From: Paradesertivirga superstes
GTDB taxonomy: Bacteria; Bacteroidota; Bacteroidia; Sphingobacteriales; Sphingobacteriaceae
NCBI RefSeq assembly: GCF_037622515.1
Contig: NZ_JBBJCN010000006.1
Location: 91,815 to 155,814, forward strand
Length of the DNA: 64,000 bases
Direction of reading: 5' to 3'
Program-made: the position numbers and the translations under genes
The notes under the pieces: generated by a model
The model's database searches: none
Told to the model about the DNA's origin: nothing
Seen by the model: only the letters and a program-made list of their open reading frames with translations
In this document: positions 1-8,489 of the stretch, in pieces
How positions within the stretch are numbered: the stretch's first letter is position 1
Layout: each line of letters opens with the position of its first letter

Positions 1-617
1 AGAAAAGTAGTATCATCCCAAGTATCAACCTCGCCAGACAAGTTTGGAAATTTAGACTTAAAGTTAGTACGGGCTAGTAATAGTGCATTGATATCTAAAT
101 CATTAATGCTTGCTAATGGAATCACCTGGGCACTCCAATCATGGATTTTATGTAAGGGCTCATTTAGAATCGAATCTAATCTTTCGGACTTTATTCGTGT
201 TAAATTATCCCCTATACGTTGCCAACCAGTCTTATGGGCATATACTGGCTTTCTTGGCTGATGTTTGGGTATATGAATTATCCATATTGTTTTTCCGGTA
301 TCAGACGTCGTATAGCTTTCTACCATTAAGCCCACTTCTGGAAGGTTCGTACAATTTCCTATTAATCGGAAAGGAAGGTTCTCGGGTGTAAAATCATGAA
401 AGTCTTGAATTCCAATTATTTTTAAAGAGGTATCTTCAACCCCTAGAATCAACCATCCGCCATTTATATTCGATATTGCAGATACATAAGAAATAACATC
501 TTCACCTTTATGGCCTGATACATTTAGTTTTAAAGACTTAAACTCCTTCCATTCACAACTTTCGTTTTCTTTTGGGTATTGTAATTGCAAAAATTCTTGA
601 AGTTCCAGTTCTGTCAT
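1..617 (-). CDS. AlbA_2 / Schlafen-like putative DNA-binding protein, partial (C-terminus cut by window edge)
   Basis: An open frame of 205 codons runs from an ATG at 617 to the window edge with no stop. Residues of about 15-150 read as an AlbA_2 domain (COG2865 type): an acidic 'ENESCEWKEFK' entry, then 'ISNINGGWLILGVED' and 'GWQRIGDNLTRI', which are the usual landmarks (a Glu-x-K-x-F/S start, the NGGW/GGxxxxGV turn, and the R-x-G-x-x-x-x strand). Family members are often regulators or parts of defence and RecG-like proteins; the C-terminal half that would decide this lies outside the window. It is divergent from the SRA-HNH nuclease at 956. The domain call is firm; the biological role is not known. 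Confidence 0.8.
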   Translation of the reverse strand, partial: MTELELQEFLQLQYPKENESCEWKEFKSLKLNVSGHKGEDVISYVSAISNINGGWLILGVEDTSLKIIGIQDFHDFTPENLPFRLIGNCTNLPEVGLMVESYTTSDTGKTIWIIHIPKHQPRKPVYAHKTGWQRIGDNLTRIKSERLDSILNEPLHKIHDWSAQVIPLASINDLDINALLLARTNFKSKFPNLSGEVDTWDDTTF

Positions 618-699
618 TGATTCATAAAAAAATAAAAATAAGAGATTGTTTAACAAAAGACTTAACTAATCTGATAAATAAGCAATATTATAATTTACA

Positions 700-750
700 T
701 GCTGGCCGTCAATGGGCCGATGTATTTACAAGAAAGGAATACATATACCC
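700..750 (+). pseudogene. RAYT (REP-associated tyrosine transposase) fragment in the 618-955 gap
   Basis: About 37 bases from 710 to 746 are nearly identical to 10311-10347 inside the larger RAYT remnant; both encode the N-terminal Y1 transposase motif QW(A/T)DVFTR(K/N)EYI. Nothing transposase-like continues downstream, so this is a scrap. The rest of the 618-955 interval between the AlbA_2 gene and the nuclease gene shows no convincing coding sequence, only a short 'GCTGGGGATGC'-type GC-rich patch near 832. Confidence 0.6.
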
Positions 751-955
751 CCCAGTTTGGCGCAAGTATGCAACTGAGCCATTGAGCGCAGAGTACTTGT
801 GCCTTCATCCCCAATCGCCCTTGTCTGCTAAAGGCTGGGGATGCTTTTGAGCCTCTGTAACTTATGCTTTGCAGTAAATTAAAGTTTGTAACTTTCGTCC
901 AAAACATGATCATGGTGTAAGAAGCCAATCATATCGCTATAGTATAAGTTTAATT

Positions 956-1831
956 TTGAGCAAACTGCCTTTCATACCACACCAGATTTACAAGCGATCG
1001 ATAATACACGATCGGTTTGGAGGGACGCGGCAGGGTGGTATTGCTCCTTCTGCGCAATTTCCTTACATATTCATTTTTTCTGGTAGTCAAGGCAAGGCCC
1101 ATGGGTACGAAGATGCATGGGATAATTCCCAAGTCTACACATATACCGGTGAGGGACAAGTCGGTGATATGCAGTTTATAAAAGGGAATCTTGCTCTGAG
1201 GGATCACTTAGCAACCGGAAAACGAGTATTCTTATTTGAATATGTGCAAAAAGCCTACGTCAGATTTGTAACCGAATTAGAGGTGTTTGATTTTGGATAT
1301 TTTGAAGCTTTAGATTCTGGAAAGAACTTAAGACAAGCAATTCGTTTTTTCTTCAAAAGACCGGAGGAAACATTGCCAAAAGCCTATCAGCTTTTTGAGC
1401 AACAAACATATGCAGCGGACGAACTTTCTATTTATCGAGTCCCAGAATTCACTGAGCGGGTGAGCCTTGGGAAATCAAGAATCGGACAAGATGCTTTTAG
1501 AAAGCGCATCATTCATCGGTGGGAATACAAGTGTGCTGTGACAGGTTTTGACAAGCCGAATATTCTTATTGCTTCTCATATTCATCCTTGGAAACATGCT
1601 TCAGATCATGAAAGATTAGACGTCAATAACGGCATTCTTCTCTCTCCGACTTATGATGCTTTGTTTGATACCCATTTAATAAGCTTTGAAAATACTGGTA
1701 AAATAATCTTGTCTGATACTATCGAATTTGAAGCTTATAACAAGATCGGCGTAACTGGCAAGGAAGCGATCAAAGCATTTCATACAGAAAATCTATATTA
1801 CATAGAAAAGCATCGGTCGAACTTGCGTTAG
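956..1831 (+). CDS. SRA-HNH endonuclease, ScoMcrA-like (modified-DNA-dependent nuclease)
   Basis: A 291-residue protein with two parts. Residues 8-115 resemble the SRA-like domain of Streptomyces ScoMcrA ('FGGTRQGGI', 'YTGEGQVGDMQF', 'GNLALRDH'), which reads modified cytosine or phosphorothioate DNA. Residues 185-245 are an HNH_2 nuclease core: C193, 'ASHIHPW' (His208/His210), 'DVNNGILLSP' and 'YDALFD'. The likely job is cutting foreign modified DNA, a type IV restriction role. The start is a TTG at 956; the frame is open back to 878 but holds no ATG, and homologues begin just before the 'xPxQIYKR' segment, so TTG fits. No partner methylase or translocase lies beside it, only a divergent AlbA_2 gene. 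Domain calls are firm; target specificity is inferred. Confidence 0.8.
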   Translation: MSKLPFIPHQIYKRSIIHDRFGGTRQGGIAPSAQFPYIFIFSGSQGKAHGYEDAWDNSQVYTYTGEGQVGDMQFIKGNLALRDHLATGKRVFLFEYVQKAYVRFVTELEVFDFGYFEALDSGKNLRQAIRFFFKRPEETLPKAYQLFEQQTYAADELSIYRVPEFTERVSLGKSRIGQDAFRKRIIHRWEYKCAVTGFDKPNILIASHIHPWKHASDHERLDVNNGILLSPTYDALFDTHLISFENTGKIILSDTIEFEAYNKIGVTGKEAIKAFHTENLYYIEKHRSNLR

Positions 1832-2300
1832 GTTACTCTCGCTGTTCGACCTTTCTGGTTTAAGTCTTCCGCAGGGCGACTTACATCTTTACCATGAAAA
1901 CCAGGACTCCGTCCGGCTTGCCACCTACAAAAGCTCAACCTTCAGCAAACTGGGACTTTCCTTAACTAAACTGTCTTAGCACAACAGGAGCACTAACCTT
2001 CACCACTTACTTTATAACTTGGATTACTTTCATAATGCATTCTATGCTTTTAAAGCTTAATCCACCCCCGTTATATTCTGGAGCTGGGTTAAAGGATCTC
2101 AATTTAACATAGCCCGAACCTGCATTTATGAAACTAATAGTTTTACATATTTTGAATCATCTCATTTGTGCTTAATTCTATCGGAAGGTTATCCTGCTGC
2201 CAAAACTGATAAACTTTATTATTGCTGTTGGCAGCACCTGCCCGCTTAAAAATCCTAGCTTCCCCGCCTGTAATTCGGGCAGGCAGTCTTTCCTGCTTTC
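1832..2300. repeat. Non-coding repeat-rich interval with REP-like copies
   Basis: No gene is seen. The interval holds a 23-base element at 1896-1918 (TGAAAACCAGGACTCCGTCC...) that reappears inverted at about 2650-2672, a fragment of the GTTCGAC-type REP near 1838, and at 2261-2284 a palindrome (CCCGCCTGTAATTCGGGCAGG) that recurs in opposite orientation at 10543-10565 inside the RAYT remnant. These look like debris of REP/RAYT activity. Confidence 0.55.
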
Positions 2301-2549
2301 CTATGTATTAGATTCAATACTTTCAATGACCATCCGGCTGGTGAACTTTTTAAAGTCCCTTATAATAGCTGCAAGCTCAAATCCTTCTTTAGCTGAAGCA
2401 ATTAAATCAACATTATTGCTCATGATAATCCAGGCATGAAGTATTAGACCTTTCTCTTTAATGCAGAAGTTCAGACTTTCTATTAGGATCTGCTTATAGC
2501 ATTCACGATTAAATACATCAATCCAATTCACAACAGAAAAGGTAATAAC
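2301..2549 (-). pseudogene. RAYT transposase remnant with lost catalytic histidines
   Basis: The minus-strand frame reads VITFSVVNWIDVFNR, then 'LNFCIKEKGLILHAWIIMSN' and 'AAIIRDFKKFTSRMVIESIE', a clear match to the Y1 transposase domain of REP-associated tyrosine transposases. The metal-binding HxH normally found in 'MSNHVHLI' reads 'MSNNVDLI' here, so both histidines are gone. The true N-terminus and the C-terminal third are missing, and a CTTCGACTTCGCTCAGG repeat lies where upstream coding should be. It stops with TAG at 2301. This is an inactive relic. Confidence 0.75.
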
Positions 2550-3724
2550 CCTTCGACTTCGCTCAGGAGGGGTTTGGTGTTATCTCCAAAACGATATCGG
2601 GTAGCCATAGATTTATGATAAAGGTTAGCTAAAATAGAGATTTTTCTACATCGCCGGACTGAGTCCTGATTTTCAAGAATGATTAAAGAGCGCTGCGCTG
2701 AACTCTTAAACCAGAAAAGGGGCTCGACTTGATCGGTAATCCTAAAACCACCCCTTTATCCCCTCCTTGAAGATAAGGAGGGGAGTATAGCGCTTTAGGC
2801 AGGCTGCTCGAACCGCAGTCAGGTATAAAAATGGATTTCCATAGCATGATAACAAATGCACTTTTTTGCATACGTCCAGGCAAACGTCATTAAGCACATC
2901 AATCATCAAATTACCAGAATCTAGCGCCGGCCCGAGCAGAACGGCGGGCCGGGAGTTTGCCCTGTGCGGCTGAAGCTTCGTTCTGTTCTTGATTTTTTCG
3001 TTCTTTTTTATCAAGAAAAAAGAACTAGGCCTCCCCGCGGCCATGAGCGGGAAAGAATACTGCTTTTATTGAGATTATAAAACCGGAATAACGCTCCTAT
3101 ACTATCATTTTAACCTGTGGTTTTTTTGCACCCGCCAGTCAAACGGCATTAAGCACGGCAATCATCATTTTCTACGCCTCGTCCGACTTGATCGGAAATC
3201 GTAAAGCACCATACCGGTATCAGGTTTATCGTGCTCTGTATTAGGATTCCTGCCTGCGCAGGAATGACGGGGATTAAGGTGTCACTTCCTAAAAAAGCTA
3301 TACACAAAAGCCAGTGTATGGAACACCAGGAAAACGAGATTAAAATTGTCATTACCTTTTTTGATTAGTTAATAAGTGAATACCTTCCTTCATCTTTTCT
3401 CCTGGGTGGATATTCTGAATATATAGCCATGGCTATATATCTTACATTCTGTTCAGACTCTAAAAGGCAAAGGAACGTGAGGCAGTATCCCTTATAAAAT
3501 AAACTTTACCTTTGTTTTTTGCTCGTAATTATTGTTTATTACCTATTAGTTAATAAATAATACAGTATTACTATGGCTGTATTGAAGGGCAATATGAACA
3601 ACATCAGCCTAACCTCATTCAACCATCTAAAAGCCTGTCGTGGCAAAGGTTGTTTAAATGCAAAAGAAATTTATGGATTAAACCAATGCAGTACATCTTA
3701 GTTAAATACATAGACACTACGATT
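2550..3724. repeat. 1.2-kb non-coding region of small repeats and hairpins
   Basis: No gene is supported. Contents seen: a CTTCGACTTCGCTCAGG element at about 2551; a perfect hairpin with 9-bp arms (CCCCTCCTT/AAGGAGGGG) at 2760-2783; a degenerate direct repeat of about 48 bp at 2861-2908 and 3122-3168 (shared TTTTTTGCA and CATTAAGCAC cores); a related pair 'GACTTGATCGG(T/A)AATC' near 2727 and 3189; a GCCTGCGCAGGAATGACGGGG-type element near 3250; and a perfect 22-bp palindrome at 3419-3440 centred on CCATGG. A possible -7 box TACCTTTG sits at 3507-3514, about 210 bases before the DUF4251 start. Confidence 0.6.
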
Positions 3725-4246
3725 ATGAAAATAACAATTGCAGCTTTAGGAATCTTTTTCTTTTTGAATGTGATGCAGGTTGCTGCTCAGACAAATAAAA
3801 CGACCACCGAAAAATTAGTTACCTCTAAAAATTTCGTATTCATTGCAACGAGAGCAAATCCAATATCTGAACCTTCGCTTAACCAGATAATGGGACCGAA
3901 TGCAATGAATAACGTGCTGGATCTTTCAAATGGCAGGTATCACTTGCGGGTTACAAAAGACAGTATTGTAACTGATCTGCCTTTTTTTGGCAGGTCGTAC
4001 AGCGCTCCAATGAATACGGATAATACCGGTACAAGATTTACTTCAAAAGATTTTACGTATTCAAGTACCAAAAAGAAAAAGACCTGGATCATTACTATCG
4101 AACCAAAAGATGTTCAGGACAGCCAGAAGCTTATTATCAGAGTTTATGAATCTGGCTCTGCTATATTAAATGTTAATAATTATAACAGGCAAGCTATTTC
4201 TTTCGACGGCTACATCAGTAAGATTTCCACTGCAAATAAAAATTAA
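3725..4246 (+). CDS. DUF4251 family secreted protein
   Basis: A 173-residue protein starting at the ATG of 'MKITIAALGIFFFL', which gives a clean signal peptide ending near 'AAQ' at residue 21-23. The body matches DUF4251: 'LDLSNGRYHLRVTKDSI', then 'LPFFGRSYSAP' and a C-terminal 'SFDGYIS' strand. The family is found almost only in Bacteroidota and has no known function; members are periplasmic or surface-attached. A longer in-frame opening begins at 3650, but it would bury the signal peptide, so it was rejected. It stands alone between repeat regions. Confidence 0.8.
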   Translation: MKITIAALGIFFFLNVMQVAAQTNKTTTEKLVTSKNFVFIATRANPISEPSLNQIMGPNAMNNVLDLSNGRYHLRVTKDSIVTDLPFFGRSYSAPMNTDNTGTRFTSKDFTYSSTKKKKTWIITIEPKDVQDSQKLIIRVYESGSAILNVNNYNRQAISFDGYISKISTANKN

Positions 4247-4266
4247 ATTCCTGGAGGGTGTTTCAG

Positions 4267-4466
4267 ATCTCCTGGCCGACAGCATGTCTGGCAGAACATG
4301 TAGAACAGCGAGGAGGGCCATAGTTAAGGCGAAAGTCCGGCACAGGGCTGCCTTTCTCTCCCTCCGGGAGAGATGCCGAAGGCAGAGAGGGTTTACAGGA
4401 TTTTTCGTTTACTATTCTTAACTTCAGAGCATCAGACATGTTCCGCAGGGGATGTCGAACAGCAAT
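4267..4466. repeat. REP copies and a solo copy of the CTCTCCC palindrome
   Basis: Three repeat pieces fill the gap between the DUF4251 and VOC genes. Degenerate REP copies (GACATGTTCCGCAGGGGATGTC type) lie at about 4267-4302 and 4432-4466. Between them, 4351-4407 is a solo copy of the double palindrome that makes up the tandem units around the DUF559 gene, including the downstream 'TTTACAGGATTTTTC' tail. There is no DUF559 gene beside this copy. Confidence 0.65.
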
Positions 4467-4501
4467 TTTTATTTTTATTCTAAACCAACACAAAAGATCT
4501 C

Positions 4502-4900
4502 ATGAAACTTGATATGTATGTCAACTACAAAGGGAATTGCCTTCAGGCATTTCACTTTTATGAGCAATACCTTGGAGGTAAGATCACTTCTGTGGCGACC
4601 TTCGGTGAATTGCCTGAAAAAGCTAATATTCCTGAAGAAAGAAAAGACCAGATCATGCATGCACGGATCGAGATAGGTGGCACAGTGATCATGGGAGCTG
4701 ACATACCAAACGCCGAACCCATGCGAAGCGCCTATCTTACTCTCACGCTTGATAGTGCCGAAGAAGCAGAAAAAATTTATTACTTGTTGTCTGAAGGAGG
4801 TGAAATCTTCATGAAGATGGAGGAGACCTCCTTTGCATCTCGCTTTGCTATGCTGCGGGACAGGTTCGGAGCGTCATGGATGTTACTTTACCAAAAATAA
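4502..4900 (+). CDS. VOC family protein, PhnB-like
   Basis: A 132-residue protein of the vicinal oxygen chelate superfamily in the PhnB/3-demethylubiquinone-9 3-methyltransferase-like group. It opens with 'MKLDMYVNYKGNCLQAFHFY', has the 'YEQYLGGKI' helix, 'IMHARIEIGGTVIMGAD' strand and ends in 'RFGASWMLLYQ', the standard PhnB closing motif. Length is typical. Such proteins bind small ligands or metals; the substrate cannot be predicted. It is monocistronic, between a repeat block and a convergent hydrolase gene. Confidence 0.85.
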   Translation: MKLDMYVNYKGNCLQAFHFYEQYLGGKITSVATFGELPEKANIPEERKDQIMHARIEIGGTVIMGADIPNAEPMRSAYLTLTLDSAEEAEKIYYLLSEGGEIFMKMEETSFASRFAMLRDRFGASWMLLYQK

Positions 4901-4999
4901 ACGCCTCCGTTTAGTACAAGTAGCCAAACCTTTTTGAGGAGGACCTGGGCCTTCCTGGCATTAACCCATCATATCTGACCGAAATTCGAATCAGGATAC

Positions 5000-6373
5000 T
5001 CACCGGTTAGCCCCGGAAACAGCCAGATACTGCCTGAAAAAACCGTAAAGCCTGTTCAGCGAATCATCCCTCTGCGGAACCGAATGCCCCTTCCCATAAT
5101 CCACCATCATCAAGGCCGGCACCCCAATCGAATCGAGCTTAGCCTTAAAATGCGCCACCTGATCCCGGTAGTAAGCCTCATCATCACTATTGTAAAAAAA
5201 CAGCACCGGCGCCGTAGCCGATGTTTGAGCCAGATAAGCAGCCCCCATCAGCTGCCACCGATCATAATTACTCTCAAGCGGCCCCCACGCCCAGGGGCAA
5301 CGCGTTTCCAGGTTCGAATCTCCGTCACCGGCAACATGATAGATCTTCGTATAATCAAACACTCCCGGACCAAGCACTGCGGCCTGTACGTCATCCGAAA
5401 CACCGATATTAAAACCTGCATTCTCTAAGTCAGGTACAGAACGGTCGCCTACAGCGAGAGAACCCGCAGTAGAACCCCGCGAGAAACCATAAATGCCAAT
5501 CTTGCCGGTAAGATTCAAGCGGCCAGCCATCGCCCGCAGGCTCCGCACCGCCGACTTCACCTTCCTCCCGGCGTCAGGGTTTGTCTGGTACGACTTATAT
5601 GTATCGTTCCGCCCATCCACTGGTTTGCCTTTTCCCCAGGGAGCGTATTTCGGGTGATCGGCTATAGCCCAGGCAATTCCCAAAGCAGCTGCACCTTCCA
5701 GAAACGAATCGTTAAAACCGGCAAGCGTATTTCCCAGGTTCAAACGCTGGTCGGTATTAGCTGCCGTCAGCATCTTTTTCTCCGTATCCCAGGTAGCATA
5801 GCTATTGCTATAAGAGAACGACAAAATAACCGGTACAGGCACCGAAGCCTTAGCGGGATAGATGATATCCATATGCAGCGTATCACCAACCGTGTATTCC
5901 GCAGGAGTGTTGTAAACTGCAGGATCATCAACAAAATAAGGCACATCGCGCATAATCCGGTACCCTTCAAACAGCACATAAGATCTATAACGCGAACAAT
6001 TGCTCAATCCGGCAAACCTGCCCGCTGCAATAGCATCGTTGATTGCAATAATATCCTGATTAATCGCCGGCGAAACCGCCTTAACATCATGCCTGTAGTT
6101 TAGCTCAATAACACGGTACCCCTGCCCCAGTAACCATTTCACATCAGCCTTTTTCGTGTTACCGCCAATCTTCTTAAAGCCCGGGTTCACCAGGTAAACA
6201 ACCGTCAGATAATTGCCCTCATAATCTTTCAGCGGCCGGGCAGATTCGCTTGTTCTATAAGTAATTACACCTCCCGTAACCTGGCTGTGCCATTTTCCTT
6301 TTGCGGCAAGCGCAGGGCCAGACAAGCCGACGAGGAGAAGGATTAATATTGATCTGCAAAAACCGTTGAGCAT
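5000..6373 (-). CDS. Secreted alpha/beta hydrolase
   Basis: A 457-residue protein if started at the ATG at 6373, which yields a good signal peptide (MLNGFCRSILILLLVGLSG... cleaved near 'ALA'). The upstream in-frame ATG at 6448 would add 25 residues before that signal, and a TAAATTTG box at about 6461-6468 (minus strand) would give almost no leader for it, so the inner start is preferred. The nucleophile elbow reads 'GFSRGS'; an acid near 'NSDDEA' and a His in 'GKGHSVP' complete a likely triad. The fold resembles dienelactone-hydrolase/esterase proteins of polysaccharide-degrading Bacteroidota. Substrate unknown. Confidence 0.75.
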   Translation of the reverse strand: MLNGFCRSILILLLVGLSGPALAAKGKWHSQVTGGVITYRTSESARPLKDYEGNYLTVVYLVNPGFKKIGGNTKKADVKWLLGQGYRVIELNYRHDVKAVSPAINQDIIAINDAIAAGRFAGLSNCSRYRSYVLFEGYRIMRDVPYFVDDPAVYNTPAEYTVGDTLHMDIIYPAKASVPVPVILSFSYSNSYATWDTEKKMLTAANTDQRLNLGNTLAGFNDSFLEGAAALGIAWAIADHPKYAPWGKGKPVDGRNDTYKSYQTNPDAGRKVKSAVRSLRAMAGRLNLTGKIGIYGFSRGSTAGSLAVGDRSVPDLENAGFNIGVSDDVQAAVLGPGVFDYTKIYHVAGDGDSNLETRCPWAWGPLESNYDRWQLMGAAYLAQTSATAPVLFFYNSDDEAYYRDQVAHFKAKLDSIGVPALMMVDYGKGHSVPQRDDSLNRLYGFFRQYLAVSGANR

Positions 6374-6649
6374 TGAAAGCTTTTGAGGTAAAATTGCCGA
6401 AACGAAAAATGTGAGAGAGCTTAATGGTTGCCTTAATATATATGTCATGCCTTGGACGACAAATTTAGTTATTCGTGGCCAGACGACCAGATTTGACAGG
6501 AGGTAAACACAATATATTGAAGCAGCTCTTGTCTCCTCTTACTGGCCCCTTGCTTGCGCAGGCGTATTCGATCAAATGCACCAGCGAATCAAGAGTGCAA
6601 ATGACAGAAGAATGATGACCATACGCGTGCGCCAGCACCGGGGGATAAT
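6374..6649. other. Intergenic segment upstream of repeat A
   Basis: No coding sequence is seen. It carries the presumed promoter of the minus-strand hydrolase (TAAATTTG near 6461-6468) and then about 150 bases of unremarkable sequence up to the left end of long repeat A at 6650. Confidence 0.4.
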
Positions 6650-7453
6650 GGATGAGATCGGGAATTAAAGCTTCAAATCAACAAAGAACAATAAAATTGC
6701 TAGCAGAGTCTGCTACCCTCTCTGCCTCCGGCATCTCTCCCAGAGGGAGAGAAAGGCTGTCCCGCACAAAGCGCTTTAGCTTATGGCGCTTTAATCAGAA
6801 CTTAAGGAACAAACTTTCTTAAGTTGACGGCTATGGTGGGAACTCCAACAAAAGGAAAATGCATTGCCGATAGAATTTAAGCAAGGAAATGCATGAACAG
6901 AAATGATTATTATTATTCATGCTCATTTTATGAAAGAAATGACTGTGAGTTTAACCGGCTGACGGATTATCGTGAGGACTTTTAACATGGGGGTTTTGTT
7001 AGTGCGGACACCAACAAAGCGAAATTGGTGTCCCCACAATAGCCGTTAACTCTGTATGAATGGACATCTTGTGTGGGTTAGCCTTTCTCCGCCTCGGGGA
7101 GAGATGCCGTAAGGCAGAGAGGGTTGGCGCTTTACATGATTTTTCCTCCATTCAATTCATGGGCGTTTTGTTGGTGATTACACAAACAAAGGGAAAACTC
7201 TTTATGAATGGGCGTCGTGTGTGGGTTAGCCTTTCTCTCCCTCGGGGAGAGATGCCGTAAGGCAGAGAGGGTTGGCGCTTTACAGGATTTTTCCTCCATT
7301 CAATTCATGGGCGTTTTGTTGGTGATTACACCAACAAAGGGAAAACTCTGTATGAATGGGCGTCGTGTGTGGGTTAGCCTTTCTCTCCCTCGGGGAGAGA
7401 TGCCGTAAGGCAGAGAGGGTTGGCGCTTTACAGGATTTTTCCTAGATTCAATT
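6650..7453 (+). repeat. Long direct repeat, copy A (about 800 bp)
   Basis: From 6650 this copy matches 7781-8427 almost base for base at a constant offset near 1131. It contains an inverted copy of the CTCTCCC double palindrome (6714-6756), a unique middle with an imperfect hairpin 'GACACCAACAAAGCGAAATTGGTGTC', and three tandem 148-bp units. It ends directly at the DUF559 start codon. Copy A has one more tandem unit than copy B. Confidence 0.9.
7045..7453 (+). repeat. Three 148-bp tandem units, each with a double palindrome
   Basis: Units begin near 7045, 7193 and 7341; the last is cut at the DUF559 gene. Each carries the palindrome block at 7082-7121, 7230-7269 and 7378-7417: 'CTCTCCCTCGGGGAGAG' followed by 'TGCCGTAAGGCA'. 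Units also hold a 'TTTGTTGGTG...CACCAACAAA' hairpin and end in 'TTCCTCCATTCAATTCATG', the same leader and ATG that precede the DUF559 gene. Small open frames in these units are by-products of the repetition. Confidence 0.9.
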
Positions 7454-7454
7454 C

Positions 7455-7775
7455 ATGGAACCTAAACCTAAAGAATTCCGAAGATACTTAAGAAAGGAAT
7501 CCACTACTGCAGAAAAGATTTTATGGTTTCATTTCAGGAATCGGAAATTTCTGGGTTTGAAAATCCGACGGCAGCATACTATTGAAAATTTTGTAGTAGA
7601 TTTCTATATCGATGAATTAAAGCTTATAATCGAAGTAGATGGGAGTGTGCACGATAACCAGGGACAGTTAAACTATGATCACTTTCGTAATCGGGTGCTA
7701 GAGTCCAAAGGCTACAGCGTGGTTAGAATTGATAATGTCTCTGTAATTGATTATACAGAGGCTGCATTGGAATGA
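7455..7775 (+). CDS. DUF559 endonuclease-like protein (Vsr-related fold)
   Basis: A 106-residue protein with the complete DUF559 domain: 'LRKESTTAEKILWFHFRNRK' entry, 'KIRRQHTIENFVVDFYIDEL', 'LIIEVDGSVHD' and 'LESKGYSVVRIDN'. The D/ExD-x-Q/H arrangement (FVVDFY, IIEVDGSVH) matches the Vsr/PD-(D/E)XK-like nuclease core. Family proteins are small, widespread and often found as accessory nucleases of unknown role. The gene begins exactly where repeat A ends and stops 5 bases before repeat B starts, so repeat and gene form one cassette. The start at 7455 shares its leader with the tandem units. Catalysis and any link to repeat spread are inference. Confidence 0.88.
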   Translation: MEPKPKEFRRYLRKESTTAEKILWFHFRNRKFLGLKIRRQHTIENFVVDFYIDELKLIIEVDGSVHDNQGQLNYDHFRNRVLESKGYSVVRIDNVSVIDYTEAALE

Positions 7776-7780
7776 ATAAA

Positions 7781-8427
7781 GGATGAGATCGGGAAATTAA
7801 ATTTTCAAATCAACAAAGAACAATAAGATGCTAGCAGAGTCTGCTACCCTCTCTGCCTCCGGCATCTCTCCCAGAGGGAGAGAAAGGCTGTCCCGCACAA
7901 AGCGCTTTAGCTTTATGGCGCTTTAATCAGAACTTAAGGAACAAACTTTCTTAAGTTGACGGCTATGGTGGGAACTCCAACAAAAGGAAAATGCATTGCC
8001 GATAGAATTTAAGCAAGGAAAGCATGAACAGAAATGATTATTATTATTCATGCTCATTTTATGAAAGAAATGACTGTGAGTTTAACCGGCTGACGGATTA
8101 TCGTGAGGACTTTTAACATGGGGGTTTTGTTAGTGCGGACACCAACAAAGCGAAATTGGTGTCCCCACAATAGCCGTTAACTCTGTATGAATGGACATCT
8201 TGTGTGGGTTAGCCTTTCTCTCCCTCGGGGAGAGATGCCGTAAGGCAGAGAGGGTTGGCGCTTTACAGGATTTTTCCTCCATTAAATTCATGGGCGTTTT
8301 GTTGGTGATTACACAAACAAAGGGAAAACTCTTTATGAATGGGCGTCGTGTGTGGGTTAGCCTTTCTCTCCCTCGGGGAGAGATGCCGTAAGGCAGAGAG
8401 GGTTGGCGCTTTACAGGATTTTTCCTT
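7781..8427 (+). repeat. Long direct repeat, copy B (about 650 bp)
   Basis: Near-identical to copy A at an offset of about 1131, with an inverted palindrome at 7845-7887 and direct ones at 8213-8252 and 8361-8400. It has two tandem units (the second truncated after 'GGATTTTTCC') against three in copy A. A few single-base indels separate the copies, for example one base in 'GCAAGGAAATGCATG' versus 'GCAAGGAAAGCATG'. The interval 7776-8489 holds no gene. Confidence 0.9.
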
Positions 8428-8489
8428 CCCCACCGGGGTGGGTTGCCTCACCAAACCCTTTCAACTCTGTGGATGACACCGCGGTACTT

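Noticed and set aside
4263..4493. Coding frames on both strands between the DUF4251 and VOC genes
   Set aside because: They are made of REP and palindrome copies and have no family match.
7045..7453. CRISPR array
   Set aside because: Units are 148 bp, nearly identical throughout with no variable spacers, and no cas gene is present.
7060..8391. Three near-identical 66-residue open frames in the tandem repeats
   Set aside because: They arise only because the 148-bp unit is repeated; translation is dominated by the palindrome and shows no protein-like conservation.
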